A stretch of DNA of 55,458 bases from positions 1 through 55,458 of the forward strand of contig CANLZY010000034.1 in assembly GCA_947495685.1 (NCBI GenBank), given 5' to 3'. Position numbers and translations under genes: made by a program. The notes under the pieces were generated by a model. The model ran no database searches. It was not told the DNA's origin and saw only the letters and a list, made by a program, of their open reading frames with translations. The DNA is from an uncultured Tropicimonas sp. (lineage in GTDB: Bacteria > Pseudomonadota > Alphaproteobacteria > Rhodobacterales > Rhodobacteraceae). Every line of letters starts with the position of its first letter. The stretch's first letter is position 1. This document shows, one piece after another, positions 44,732 to 53,728 of this stretch.

Positions 44732-45352
44732 TCGCGGGTCTGAAGTGGTGGACGCCGGAACGACTGCCGGTTTCCACCGCTTCGGGCAGCATTCTCGATG
44801 GCACACGTTCCCGCTCATCACGCATCCAGTGTGAAGAGCGATCGAAGGATCTGAGTGAGAAGCAGACATCTACCATTGTCTTTGCAACTGACCGGCCTGG
44901 GCCGTTCGCGTTGGTCGAGGCTGCTCGGGCAAAGGTCCGAAACATCCGCATCAGCAACCTCGAAACTGTCGCAACGAACGATGGCTGGCAGATCAGGCCG
45001 GATGTTCGCAGTGCATGCCCGAAGCGCCCAAGCCCGTTATTTCTGATTGTGCAGAGAGCGGCCGCTTCCCTGGCCGTCTCGCGGACCTCACGGCAGAGTG
45101 TGCAACTCGGGAGGACGCCTTCGGTGGCATGGACCTGTCCCGTGCGCGCAGAGGTTCGAGTGCTCGATCCCACCCAGAAATAAATATTGCGAATAAGTTG
45201 ACCTTAGGTCAAGGTTGGTCGGTATACCAGTTGAAAGTCTATTTGTCTGAAACAGTTCATTTATTTGTGCGGGCGGGTTAGGGCGCCGAAAAGTCATATG
45301 CGGGTGACGTGGCGATCAACTCGCTGAACCCGCGCCAGGGAGGACACACCTG
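44732..45352. other. Intergenic/decayed DNA before the coiled-coil islet
   Basis: A frame from about 44740 to 45183 is open on the plus strand without a credible start, and I cannot match it to a family; it may be remnant coding DNA. From 45180 the sequence turns AT-rich and contains the promoter-like element listed separately. Confidence 0.45.
45198..45228 (+). promoter_or_regulatory. Promoter with 19-bp spacer and internal dyad, MerR-like layout
   Basis: TTGACC (45198) and TATACC (45223) are separated by 19 bases, longer than the 17 usual for sigma-70 but typical of MerR-activated promoters. The spacer region carries two overlapping dyads: TTGACCTTAGGTCAA (45198-45212) and ACCTT-N5-AAGGT (45201-45215). 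It lies 125 bases before the first coiled-coil gene. No MerR gene is in the window, so the regulator is unknown. Confidence 0.5.
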
Positions 45353-47290
45353 ATGCCGGATATCACAGAAACCAACACCAACGATGCTGCGAACTCGACC
45401 GAAGCTCCGATTCCTCCTTATGAGAAACTTGTCAGTGTCGAGATCAACATGCTTGCGCCCCCGGAAGGGACGGATGGCAACGATGCCGATTTCGTCCAAC
45501 GGGCCTTCACCTATCGCCTCGACCAGTCCCTTCCCTTGGACGACCGGTTGGTTCTAAGCCGACGAAATGTGCTGATCGGACAAATCAAGCTCGATGAGAT
45601 GATTGTAAATCTCGGTCGTCTGACCTTGCTCGTCGATTTGGCGTACAACGCAGTGCCCAAGCACGAGGGCGCATTGGTTGCCGCACTGAACCAAATGCAG
45701 ACCGACTACGGTTCACTCTGCCAGCGGTGCGCCGTGGCGATGGGGTCCGTGAGCAAGAGCGCCAATGAAATCGGCTTGGCGCTCAATATGTCGATGGAGG
45801 ATCTCTACAACGGCGACGAGGAGCTCGCCGTCGGCGGCATCGGTGATTGCGCAAAGATTGCCGGTCGCCTGGCCGCACTCATGAAGGTACTTGCGACGGC
45901 GTTCGACGATCTGGCCGACCGTGCCGACACTTCGCTCAATACGGCACATCTGGCGCGCGGCGACGAATTGCAGGCCGTCAAGGCCCTCAAGCATGCCCGG
46001 ACCGAATGGGAAGCTCAAAAAGCGAAGGCGGAGAAGCTTTCGGAAGAGCTGGCGAGTCTGCTCTCCGAGTTGGAAAGCAAATACGACAAGCTGGAGGGAA
46101 AACTTGAGACCACCGAGGATCGCGCTTTCGCCATCGCGCTGACCGGGGCGATCATGAAACCTCTTGGCGAAGGTCTGGGCGGCGCAGCGACGGCGATCGC
46201 GCTGATCTATTCCGGCGCTCCGAGCAATGGCGGCGGCAACGGCGCAGCCAACGGTGATCAAGGACGAGGCGGTGGCAAGCCGAAGCCAGTCACACAGGAC
46301 CCCGATGCGGAGGTGCCGGAGAAAAACCGCAAGGAGCTGGAGGAAAGCGAAAGCGCCTACGAGGACAGCCTGCTGGAGCTCGACGTGGCGGAAGAGGACA
46401 TCGAGATCCTTGAAGCCGAGGTCGCGGTGCTCGCAGAAGAGATCGCCGCCGCGACGGCAGAGGACGGGCTAAAGGAATTGAAGGAGCGCAAGACGACCCT
46501 GGAGCAGACCAAGCAGGCGGTCGAGCAGGTCAAGGTCGTCCGCGAAAAGACGGCAGAGGAGCGGGAACGCGACTACCTGACTGCCAAATCAGCGATCGAG
46601 GCGCTTGGGTACACTCTGTCTTCGGCTGGTGAGCAGTTCTCCCAGATGGGCCACGACTACCTTGATCTGGCCGAAGCGCAGCGTGAACAACTGGAGCGCC
46701 TGTTCGACCTGATGATGCAGAAGAAAGACCTCGAACGGGAGCAACTTGGCATCGTCGCCGAAGCCGGTGTGCAGCTGGAAGGAATAGACTCCGATATCGA
46801 GAGTTCGGCCGTGACGATCAAGGCGCTTGTGCTGACGATCGCTGCGTTGCGACAGGTCTCAGACATCCTGCACGACACCGCCGAGTTCTGGCACGCGATG
46901 GAATCCGGCTGCGAAGATCTCGCCAGTCCGTCCTTCCTGGATAACCTGGATCGGAGACTCAAGAATATAGCAGACAGGACTCCTGCAGAGCGCGCGGCAG
47001 TCTTTGCCCGCACCTCCATCAAGGTGCCATTGCTCAACTACAAGGCTGACTGGGCGGCGCTGCAACTCGTGGCCGACGAATACCAGTCCCACACCAACGA
47101 TCTCTACCAGGATGCCCGGAAGCGACGCAGGGTGACGCTGGTCGGCACGGCCGCGCAGGAAAGGGTGGACGCCCTCGCCAAGAAGCTGATCGGAGACGTC
47201 AAGGCCGCTCAGGACGAGATCGACCGGGAGCTGGAGCAAATGCGAAAAAGCAAGGAGAACGCCACGCAGGATCAGAGTTCCGTGGCATGA
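45353..47290 (+). CDS. Large coiled-coil protein with central hydrophobic segment; alpha-pore-forming-toxin-like
   Basis: 645 residues, no signal peptide. Mostly helical: coiled coil ~205-257, a hydrophobic stretch at ~258-287 (IALTGAIMKPLGEGLGGAAT), a glycine-rich linker ~291-310, coiled coils ~322-410 and ~435-480, then a helical C-terminal region (FWHAMESGCEDLASPSFLDN). Long helices around a hydrophobic 'head' are the plan of ClyA/HBL/XaxAB-type toxins. No sequence motif proves this. GGAGGA precedes the ATG; the stop overlaps the next gene as ATGA. Other reading: a coiled-coil structural or phage-like protein. Confidence 0.7.
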   Translation: MPDITETNTNDAANSTEAPIPPYEKLVSVEINMLAPPEGTDGNDADFVQRAFTYRLDQSLPLDDRLVLSRRNVLIGQIKLDEMIVNLGRLTLLVDLAYNAVPKHEGALVAALNQMQTDYGSLCQRCAVAMGSVSKSANEIGLALNMSMEDLYNGDEELAVGGIGDCAKIAGRLAALMKVLATAFDDLADRADTSLNTAHLARGDELQAVKALKHARTEWEAQKAKAEKLSEELASLLSELESKYDKLEGKLETTEDRAFAIALTGAIMKPLGEGLGGAATAIALIYSGAPSNGGGNGAANGDQGRGGGKPKPVTQDPDAEVPEKNRKELEESESAYEDSLLELDVAEEDIEILEAEVAVLAEEIAAATAEDGLKELKERKTTLEQTKQAVEQVKVVREKTAEERERDYLTAKSAIEALGYTLSSAGEQFSQMGHDYLDLAEAQREQLERLFDLMMQKKDLEREQLGIVAEAGVQLEGIDSDIESSAVTIKALVLTIAALRQVSDILHDTAEFWHAMESGCEDLASPSFLDNLDRRLKNIADRTPAERAAVFARTSIKVPLLNYKADWAALQLVADEYQSHTNDLYQDARKRRRVTLVGTAAQERVDALAKKLIGDVKAAQDEIDRELEQMRKSKENATQDQSSVA

Positions 47291-48855
47291 TCCCATTGCG
47301 GGGTTTCCGGGGGCTGGTCGCCGCAGCGGCCGGTCCGTTCCTCCTCGTACCTGCCCAGGCCGATGTGGCCGATGTGCAGGCAGCAATGGAGGCACTGGAC
47401 GCAAGCGATCTGGCTGCGGCCCAGCAGTTCGTGGTGGCGGCGGCGGCCGACGTTGCCAACGCCAGGGTTCGCGCTGAGGCTCTCGAATCCGAAACCGACG
47501 CGATGGCTGCAACCTGCGATGGCCGGCTTCGAACGCTGCATGTCTTTCGGGGCGATGCGCTGCAACTGAAATCCGACAGCCAAACCCGTTTGAACGAGGT
47601 ACGGGCACGCCTTCTGAACGCAACGACCGATGCCGATGCAGCTGAAGCCGAGATCGCGGCCACACAAGCGGCGATTACCACCCAGCAGAATGCCTTGGAC
47701 GAGCATGCCCGAAAATATGAAGAGCTCAAATCGTGGTTCTGGGTGCCGTTCTACGGCGCGTTCCTGGCAATCAGGGAGCTGGTCGATCGAGACGCGCAGA
47801 AGATTGGCGATCTCAGTCGAAACCTGTCACACGAGCAGCGGGTTCTCCGTGATGCCACTCTCCGGGCCGAAGTGGAGCGGGATCTGGCCACACATTTCAC
47901 CGCCACCATCAGCCGCGATGAGTTGCAGTTGAAACTGCTTTCGCGGACCGAGGCGTTGGTACAGGAGCGGATTGCAGCCTTCCGTGTCCTATCCGACGCG
48001 CTGCACGACGCCGAAGGGCATTGGCAGGAACTCGAAGCACTGGTCGCGATCGATGCCTATGCGGAGGAACAACGATTCCGACGAGCACTCGAACGGATGG
48101 CACGGCGGTTGGAACAACCCGCGGCCGGACAGGAACTGCTTGGCCTCGCATCCGGCGCGGCGAGCAGTTTCAGCGACACATTGGCCGCCATTGAGGCCGG
48201 GCTTGACGATGATGGCCTGATGGCGCGGCTGAGGGCCTCGGATTGCGCAACCGGTGCCGAGGATTCCCCCGTGTCGTTGGAAAGCTGTCCGATGCCGCGC
48301 TTTCCATATTTCGACATGTCCCACGAGGCGCCGTGCACCTATGTCTACACCAACCCGCCAGACTGCCCGCCGTCCGTCTTCGCAACGCCGCGGGAGTCAC
48401 CACTCGATCAGATCCGTTCCTGGGCGTCGGCGCCGATCGGGGCGGGCACCGATGGCATGGCGCGAGGCGCTGGCGGCGACCTTCTTGACGACGACATGTC
48501 AGGCTATGAGCCCGCGATCGCAGTCCACCAGAACTACGGACACGAGTTCCGTGCAGTTGCGGAGCACGCAAACGGCCGAAATTTCGTCGGCGCGGCGCGC
48601 TGCGCCTCCAGCGAGGCTCTTTTCCTGGGAACGACAGAAGACCACATCTCCTGTTCCGACGTCTGCGACGAAACGGCGGGCTGTTATTATTGGAGCTACT
48701 ACGCCGACAACAGCTACATCACCGGAACTTCAGGAGAGTGCTGGGGCGGGACAAAAGGTCTGGCGCCGGACACTGCGTCAACGGGTTGGCGAGGGATCGT
48801 CTCAGGCGGCGCCCCTTGTGAAAGTGACGTCACATGCACTTACGACGATGAATGA
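47287..48855 (+). CDS. Exported coiled-coil protein with hydrophobic head and PAN-like C-terminus
   Basis: 522 residues. A signal peptide ends at VPAQA. A long helical region (~27-290) is interrupted by an aromatic-hydrophobic segment at 150-161 (WFWVPFYGAFLA), the place of the membrane-inserting head in HBL/NHE-type B components. The C-terminal ~100 residues are cysteine-rich (CASSEALFLG, CSDVCDETAGCYYWSYY, GECWGGTKG) and look like a PAN/apple carbohydrate- or protein-binding domain. It is translationally coupled to the preceding coiled-coil gene, so the two probably act together. The pore-forming assignment is inference from architecture. Confidence 0.7.
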   Translation: MIPLRGFRGLVAAAAGPFLLVPAQADVADVQAAMEALDASDLAAAQQFVVAAAADVANARVRAEALESETDAMAATCDGRLRTLHVFRGDALQLKSDSQTRLNEVRARLLNATTDADAAEAEIAATQAAITTQQNALDEHARKYEELKSWFWVPFYGAFLAIRELVDRDAQKIGDLSRNLSHEQRVLRDATLRAEVERDLATHFTATISRDELQLKLLSRTEALVQERIAAFRVLSDALHDAEGHWQELEALVAIDAYAEEQRFRRALERMARRLEQPAAGQELLGLASGAASSFSDTLAAIEAGLDDDGLMARLRASDCATGAEDSPVSLESCPMPRFPYFDMSHEAPCTYVYTNPPDCPPSVFATPRESPLDQIRSWASAPIGAGTDGMARGAGGDLLDDDMSGYEPAIAVHQNYGHEFRAVAEHANGRNFVGAARCASSEALFLGTTEDHISCSDVCDETAGCYYWSYYADNSYITGTSGECWGGTKGLAPDTASTGWRGIVSGGAPCESDVTCTYDDE

Positions 48856-48876
48856 GACAACGGGAGAGAACACGTC

Positions 48877-49464
48877 ATGGTAGAGATCAATATCAGCCGG
48901 GCCCATCAGGTCACAATGGCCGAGGTGCCGTACATCAAGCTTCAGAAGGTTCCGGACTTCATTCTCGCGATTATTGGCAACACCCTCAATGACACCATAA
49001 AGACCGCGATTTTGACTCAAGCGAATGTGGGCCTGCACTCCTGGATCCGGCGAAATCTCGACACGCTGATCAAGGGAAAGAAAATCGCCCGTACTGGAAC
49101 TCTCACCAGCCTGTGGGACGACTATCTCGACGCATTCGATACGAATGGAGTGAGCGCGAAGGAGACAAAGGACGCGTTGATCGCATTTCAGACCGCGGCG
49201 TGTCTTGGTAGCAGCTACATCAAATTGCCGAGCGCGGCGAACATGGCCCGTTTTTTCACGAAAAGATCCGAGGTGCCCTTGCCCATGGCATCCGCAACGG
49301 AGATCAATGACAAGAGGGGTGAGCCCAATTATGGCCACTACATCGAAGGAAAGATCTCCGACATGATGGCCCTGTATCAGCAAAACCAATTCAATCGACG
49401 TGTTCCAAGCAACAAGGGCCAGCGGCGGACTTTGATCGGAGCCAACAGAGACGGCGACCAATGA
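48877..49464 (+). CDS. Hypothetical protein, third gene of the coiled-coil islet
   Basis: 195 residues, no signal peptide. A hydrophobic patch VPDFILAIIGNTL lies near residues 24-37; the rest is mixed helical with a basic C-terminus. I do not recognise the family. It begins 21 bases after the second component with GGGAG upstream, so it is probably an operon member and could be an accessory, immunity or third toxin component. Confidence 0.7.
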   Translation: MVEINISRAHQVTMAEVPYIKLQKVPDFILAIIGNTLNDTIKTAILTQANVGLHSWIRRNLDTLIKGKKIARTGTLTSLWDDYLDAFDTNGVSAKETKDALIAFQTAACLGSSYIKLPSAANMARFFTKRSEVPLPMASATEINDKRGEPNYGHYIEGKISDMMALYQQNQFNRRVPSNKGQRRTLIGANRDGDQ

Positions 49465-49950
49465 CACCCCAAACACCGCCCTGGTTTCGCGAACACGCGG
49501 ATGCCCAGGCTCAGGAGAACCAGACGACCGCAAGGCGCTGACACTTTCGGGTGCATTGAGACCATCGAGCCTTCCCGTGACGCTGTGCTGAGGCAGCACC
49601 GCCGGTGAGGGACAGGCTGCCCGACACCAGTGGTTCGGAGAATGCGCGGCGAACGGGAGTGACACCCCGGTAGCAGGCCGTCCGATGGCTCGCTGCCTGT
49701 TTCCACAGAACGATTTACGCTGCGTCTGAGGAAAGTCTTTGGCCGCGCTGTTGCCGGATGAGCGACCATTCAAGCGTCATGACTCGAGTTTTGCAGTGTC
49801 CGGCCTGCCCCCGGTTTCCCCTCGCTCATGCGGGAGGGCACACCCCATGCCTTGGCACCGCAAAAAACGCCGGGGCATGTCGCACGGCACCCGGTTCAAG
49901 CGCATTCTGATTGGCCGGCAGGAGGGCGAGAAAATCCGGGATAGGTCGGT
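49465..49950. other. Non-coding or decayed DNA downstream of the islet
   Basis: No credible gene on either strand. It separates the three-gene islet from the transposase remnant. Confidence 0.5.
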
Positions 49951-50029
49951 TTGATCAAAAAAAAGGCCGTGAGTGGCGGTTCCGTCAGACCAATTCGAAC
50001 TCGTCTCCACAAGGGCTGGATCGCTGTCC

Positions 50030-50590
50030 TCCATGCCGTGCCTAGGCCGCGCCACTCGGCGATAGCGGCGTCACGTTTGCCCTTGAAGATGTCCTGGATG
50101 CAGATTCTGGGCGCCGAATTGGAATGGCTTTGGACCGAGGCCCAATCGGCGACGAATCTCTCCAAGCTTCGTGTGACCGGATCCGGTACATCGCCCGTTT
50201 TTGACATCAACACGGCAAGGCCGAGTTTTCGACCCAATTGTAAGACCAACCGTTGGTTTCATGCAGATCCGCGACGCCGATCTCCTTCAAGGCCGCGCCG
50301 TAGGATCGGAGCAAGTCGGTGACGATGGCCACAGGCCGGACGTACCGTGCATCGTTTTGAAAAGAGATTTCAATGCGGCCTTCTTGTCCCGCTTCCTCGT
50401 AACGAAGTTTTCCGGGATCTCGCCCTCGTGCTCGACAGCCCGCCACGGGGAACGCCGCTCGCCGATTATCTCCACGAACATCTCGATCAGATGCCACCGC
50501 CAGCGCCTGAACCAAAGGCCTCCACCCCGGTATTCCCGGATCTCGGCGGCAGAAACCGGCCCGACCCGATGCCACCAGACCCCAACCGTT
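50030..50590 (-). pseudogene. Degraded IS6-family (IS26/IS6100-like) transposase
   Basis: In minus-strand frames: WRWHLIEMFVEI, WRAVEHEGEIPENFVTRKRD and KKAALKSL, then after a frame change VAIVTDLLRSYGAALKEIGVAD, and after another shift SLERFVADWASVQSHSN and GKRDAAIAEWRGLG. These match the DDE domain order of IS6-type transposases (second aspartate in VTD, then the ENS region). Two or more frameshifts and internal loss make it inactive. Terminal inverted repeats were not identified. Confidence 0.8.
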
Positions 50591-50678
50591 TGGTCATCCC
50601 AGGAAGCTGATCAGCCCCCTGCCCCGCTGCAAGCAAAGCTTTCTGACATCACCATCCATCCTCCGTTCGGTTGGGCGT

Positions 50679-50873
50679 TTAAGCGGTCGCGATATGCAGA
50701 TCATGGGCAAGAACCGTCACGCGATCCGCTGCGTTCTGAACATCGAGTTCCACAGCATCGATCCTGATGTCGCACAGGTAGCAGAAGCCGGAGATCGCAT
50801 TTTCGGGCCAGACCTATCGTGCGCCGCGGCGCCACGAAACGGTGACCCTCGATGCTGTCCCGGCGTCACTCAT
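50679..50873 (-). pseudogene. Truncated glycerophosphodiester phosphodiesterase (ugpQ-like)
   Basis: An ATG overlapping the ugpC stop as TGATG opens a frame of 65 codons including an internal TAG. The part after it, VWPENAISGF...DAVELDVQNAADRVTVLAHD, is the N-terminal active-site region of GDPD enzymes (HRG...PEN, ELDV, HD). It ends at TAA at 50679, close to the transposase remnant, so the remaining ~180 residues are lost. It was probably the last gene of the ugp operon, hydrolysing glycerophosphodiesters to glycerol-3-phosphate. It supports the Ugp assignment of the transporter. Confidence 0.75.
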
Positions 50874-51919
50874 CAAATACGTGCGCCACTGTTCGGGTCA
50901 AAGAAGTGCAGGTTTTCGGGGTCCACGCCGAAGGAGATCTGGGCACCGGTATCAGCGTAATGGACGCCGGGGAGGCTGATTGTGAACGCATCGACACTGC
51001 CGCCGATGCGGCCGTGCAGGAGCGTGGTGGCACCCAGAGGTTCGCCCATCTGCACCGTGATCGAAAGTGGTCCTTGTGGGTCGGCGATGACATGTTCGGG
51101 CCTGATCCCGACGGCGACCTTGCCGGATGCGGTCGTGGTCGCGTCTATCGTCGCCTCGCCAATTCTAAGCTTGCCATTCTCGATCACGCCGTCGACGACA
51201 TTCATCGACGGGCTTCCAATAAATTGCGCGGCGAACAGTGTTTGCGGGCGCTCGTAGACGTCCAGGGGCGTGCCGATTTGTTCAGCGCGGCCTGCATTCA
51301 TCACGATCATCCGGTCGGCCATGGTCATCGCCTCGACCTGATCATGGGTCACGTAAAGGGACGTGATCCCCAAACGTGACTGCAAATCGCGTATCTCAAG
51401 GCGCATTTGAACCCGCAGCTTCGCGTCAAGGTTGGACAGCGGTTCATCAAACAAGAACACGGCCGGTTCGCGCACGATGGCGCGGCCCATGGCAACTCGC
51501 TGACGTTGACCGCCCGACAGATCGCGCGGGCGGCGGTCGAGATAGTCTTCGAGTTGGAGAAGCTTGGCGGCGGCTTGCACCTTTTCATTGATCTCGGCCT
51601 TGGCAAGGCCAGCGATCTTCAACCCGTAGCCCATGTTCTGGCGCACGGACATATGCGGATAAAGCGCGTAGTTCTGGAACACCATCGCGATATCGCGATC
51701 CATCGGTTCAAGCTCGTTGACGCGGTCACCACCAATCTGAATCTCTCCTTCGGACACGCTTTCCAGCCCCGCGACCATGCGAAGCAACGTGGATTTTCCG
51801 CAGCCCGATGGCCCGACGATCACTATGAGTTCACCGTCTTGGATGTCCGTCGTAACGCCGTGGATCACCTCGACCGAACCAAAGCGTTTCTTGACCGCGT
51901 TGAGAGATACAGTTGCCAT
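50873..51919 (-). CDS. ugpC: ABC transporter ATP-binding protein UgpC
   Basis: 348 residues, a MalK/UgpC-type ATPase. Walker A GPSGCGKST (36-44), signature LSGGQRQRVAMGRAI, Walker B VFLFDEPLSNLDA, H-loop THDQVEAMTMADR, then the C-terminal OB-fold regulatory domain (VGIRPEHV). It energises glycerol-3-phosphate/glycerophosphodiester import with the UgpAE permeases. The ATG at 51919 is the family start; it follows ugpE by 5 bases. Confidence 0.92.
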   Translation of the reverse strand: MATVSLNAVKKRFGSVEVIHGVTTDIQDGELIVIVGPSGCGKSTLLRMVAGLESVSEGEIQIGGDRVNELEPMDRDIAMVFQNYALYPHMSVRQNMGYGLKIAGLAKAEINEKVQAAAKLLQLEDYLDRRPRDLSGGQRQRVAMGRAIVREPAVFLFDEPLSNLDAKLRVQMRLEIRDLQSRLGITSLYVTHDQVEAMTMADRMIVMNAGRAEQIGTPLDVYERPQTLFAAQFIGSPSMNVVDGVIENGKLRIGEATIDATTTASGKVAVGIRPEHVIADPQGPLSITVQMGEPLGATTLLHGRIGGSVDAFTISLPGVHYADTGAQISFGVDPENLHFFDPNSGARI

Positions 51920-51924
51920 AGGTC

Positions 51925-52791
51925 CTACTTTTCGCTGTCCACGAGGCCGCGGATAAAGAGTTTCTGCATTGAGACGACGACGATTACAGGCGGGATCATC
52001 GCGAGGATCGACGTTGCCATGATGACTGGCCATTCGGCAACGTCATCACCGGATGGGAACATCTGCTTGATGCCCATGACGATGGTGTTCATTTCAGGGT
52101 CGGTCGTGATGAGGAGCGGCCAGAGGTATTGGTTCCAGCCGTAGATGAACAGGATCACGAAGAGAGCGGCGATGTTTGTCCGGCTCATCGGGAAAAGGAT
52201 ATCACGGAAGAAACGCATCGGTGAGGCACCATCGACACGGGCCGCCTCGGCGAGTTCATCTGGCACCGTCATGAAGAACTGGCGGAACAGAAAGGTCGCT
52301 GTGGCCGACGCGATCAGCGGAAAGATCAGGCCGCCATAGCTGTTGAGCATGCCGAACCCTGCGACGACCTCGTAGGTGGGCACGATGCGCACTTCGACGG
52401 GGAGCATCAACGTCAGGAAGATCAACCAGAAGAAGATCATCTTGCCGGGGAACTTGAAATAGACAATCGCGAAGGCGGACAGAAGCGAGATCGCGATCTT
52501 TCCCACCGCGATGCCAACAGCCATGATCAGGCTGTTGAACAGCATCGTCGCCACAGGAACGTTCACGCCTGAAAACAGTGCCTTGCGGTAGTTGTTCAGG
52601 AACTGATCGCCCGGCCAGAGCGGCATGGGGGGATGGACAATTTCGGGTTGCGTCACCGTCGACGCCACAAAGGCGAGCCAGATCGGAAAGAACACGATCA
52701 ACACACCGAGGATCATCAGAACGTGGCTGAGCCAGAGCGACGCGCCGCGTTTTTCGACCATGCCTGGGGGGGGATCATTTGGATGACTCAA
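51925..52791 (-). CDS. ugpE: ABC transporter permease UgpE
   Basis: 288 residues, six membrane helices. The EAA loop is [24 protein letters not shown]. The segment [19 protein letters not shown] is characteristic of UgpE. The start is TTG at 52791: GGAGGG lies 7 bases upstream and the codon overlaps the ugpA stop (TTGA). The first ATG, 30 bases on, lacks a binding site. Confidence 0.9.
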   Translation of the reverse strand: MSHPNDPPPGMVEKRGASLWLSHVLMILGVLIVFFPIWLAFVASTVTQPEIVHPPMPLWPGDQFLNNYRKALFSGVNVPVATMLFNSLIMAVGIAVGKIAISLLSAFAIVYFKFPGKMIFFWLIFLTLMLPVEVRIVPTYEVVAGFGMLNSYGGLIFPLIASATATFLFRQFFMTVPDELAEAARVDGASPMRFFRDILFPMSRTNIAALFVILFIYGWNQYLWPLLITTDPEMNTIVMGIKQMFPSGDDVAEWPVIMATSILAMIPPVIVVVSMQKLFIRGLVDSEK

Positions 52792-53669
52792 TAGTGCACC
52801 CTCCGCTCAATGAACTTGAACTGGACGACCGTGAGGGCACCAACCACGAACAGGAGGATGACCGATTGTGCGGCGGACGAACCAAGGTCCTGGCCGACGA
52901 ATCCGTCCGAGAACACCTTGTAGACAAGGATCGTCGTGGATTGTTGCGGGCCACCGCTGGTGATTGTGTGGATCACCCCGAAAGTCTCGAAGAAGGCATA
53001 GACGATATTCACGACCAGCAAGAAGAAGGTGGTTGGAGACAGTAGCGGCAACAGAATCGTCCAGAATCTGCGCCAAAACCGTGCACCGTCAATTGCGGCG
53101 GCTTCGATCACGGATTTCGGGACGGCTTGCAAGGCGGCAAAGAAAAACAGGAAGTTGTAGCTGATCCGCCCCCAGGCCGAGGCCAAGACGACAAGCCCCA
53201 TGGCCTGCCCCCCGTTCAGGACGTGGTTCCAGTCGTATCCCAGATGGCCAAGATACCATGACACGACGCCGACGCGGGTATTGAACATGAACAGCCACAA
53301 CACGCCTGCGATCGCGGGGGCCACCGCATAGGGCCATATCAGCAGGGTGCGATAAACACCTGCACCCTTGATGAGCCGGTCCGCCACCACGGCCAGAAAC
53401 AGCGCCGGGATCATGGATGCCAGCGTCACGAAAGTCGAAAAGATTGCGGTCGTCAGAAATGAAGCTCGGTAATACGGGTCCGGCAGAAGGAATTCAAAAT
53501 TGCCCAGCCCGACGAATTGCATCGATAGCCCAAATGGATCGGGGATAAACAAGGATTGCCAAATCGCCTGACCTGCCGGGTAAAAAAAGAACACTGCAGA
53601 GACCAGCACCTGCGGCGCAATCAGCAAGAGTGGCAATAGCCATCCCTTGAATGTGACCCGTTTTTCCAT
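52788..53669 (-). CDS. ugpA: ABC transporter permease UgpA
   Basis: 293 residues, six membrane helices. The EAA loop is [44 protein letters not shown] near the N-terminus and the [20 protein letters not shown] block are typical of UgpA. Separated from ugpB by 59 bases containing a strong hairpin. Confidence 0.92.
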   Translation of the reverse strand: MEKRVTFKGWLLPLLLIAPQVLVSAVFFFYPAGQAIWQSLFIPDPFGLSMQFVGLGNFEFLLPDPYYRASFLTTAIFSTFVTLASMIPALFLAVVADRLIKGAGVYRTLLIWPYAVAPAIAGVLWLFMFNTRVGVVSWYLGHLGYDWNHVLNGGQAMGLVVLASAWGRISYNFLFFFAALQAVPKSVIEAAAIDGARFWRRFWTILLPLLSPTTFFLLVVNIVYAFFETFGVIHTITSGGPQQSTTILVYKVFSDGFVGQDLGSSAAQSVILLFVVGALTVVQFKFIERRVHY

Positions 53670-53691
53670 AATGTCTGCCCCCCGATGGTGC

Positions 53692-53719
53692 GGCGGGCGG
53701 CCCGTTTGGGCCGCCCGCC
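53692..53719 (-). terminator. GC-rich hairpin between ugpB and ugpA
   Basis: Perfect 12-bp arms GGCGGGCGGCCC / GGGCCGCCCGCC around a 4-base loop, 9 bases after the ugpB stop. On the ugp transcript no U-run follows it, so it more likely attenuates readthrough or protects the ugpB message, giving excess binding protein over permease, as seen in many ABC operons. On the plus strand TTTT follows. Confidence 0.75.
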
Positions 53720-53728
53720 TTTTGGTCG

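Noticed and set aside
44911-45183. Open frame after dctM as a gene
   Set aside because: No credible start or ribosome binding site, no recognisable family; treated as possible remnant only.
50694-50960. An 88-codon plus-strand frame near the end of the ugp operon
   Set aside because: It is antisense to the GDPD remnant and the ugpC 3' end, both of which give clear family motifs on the minus strand.
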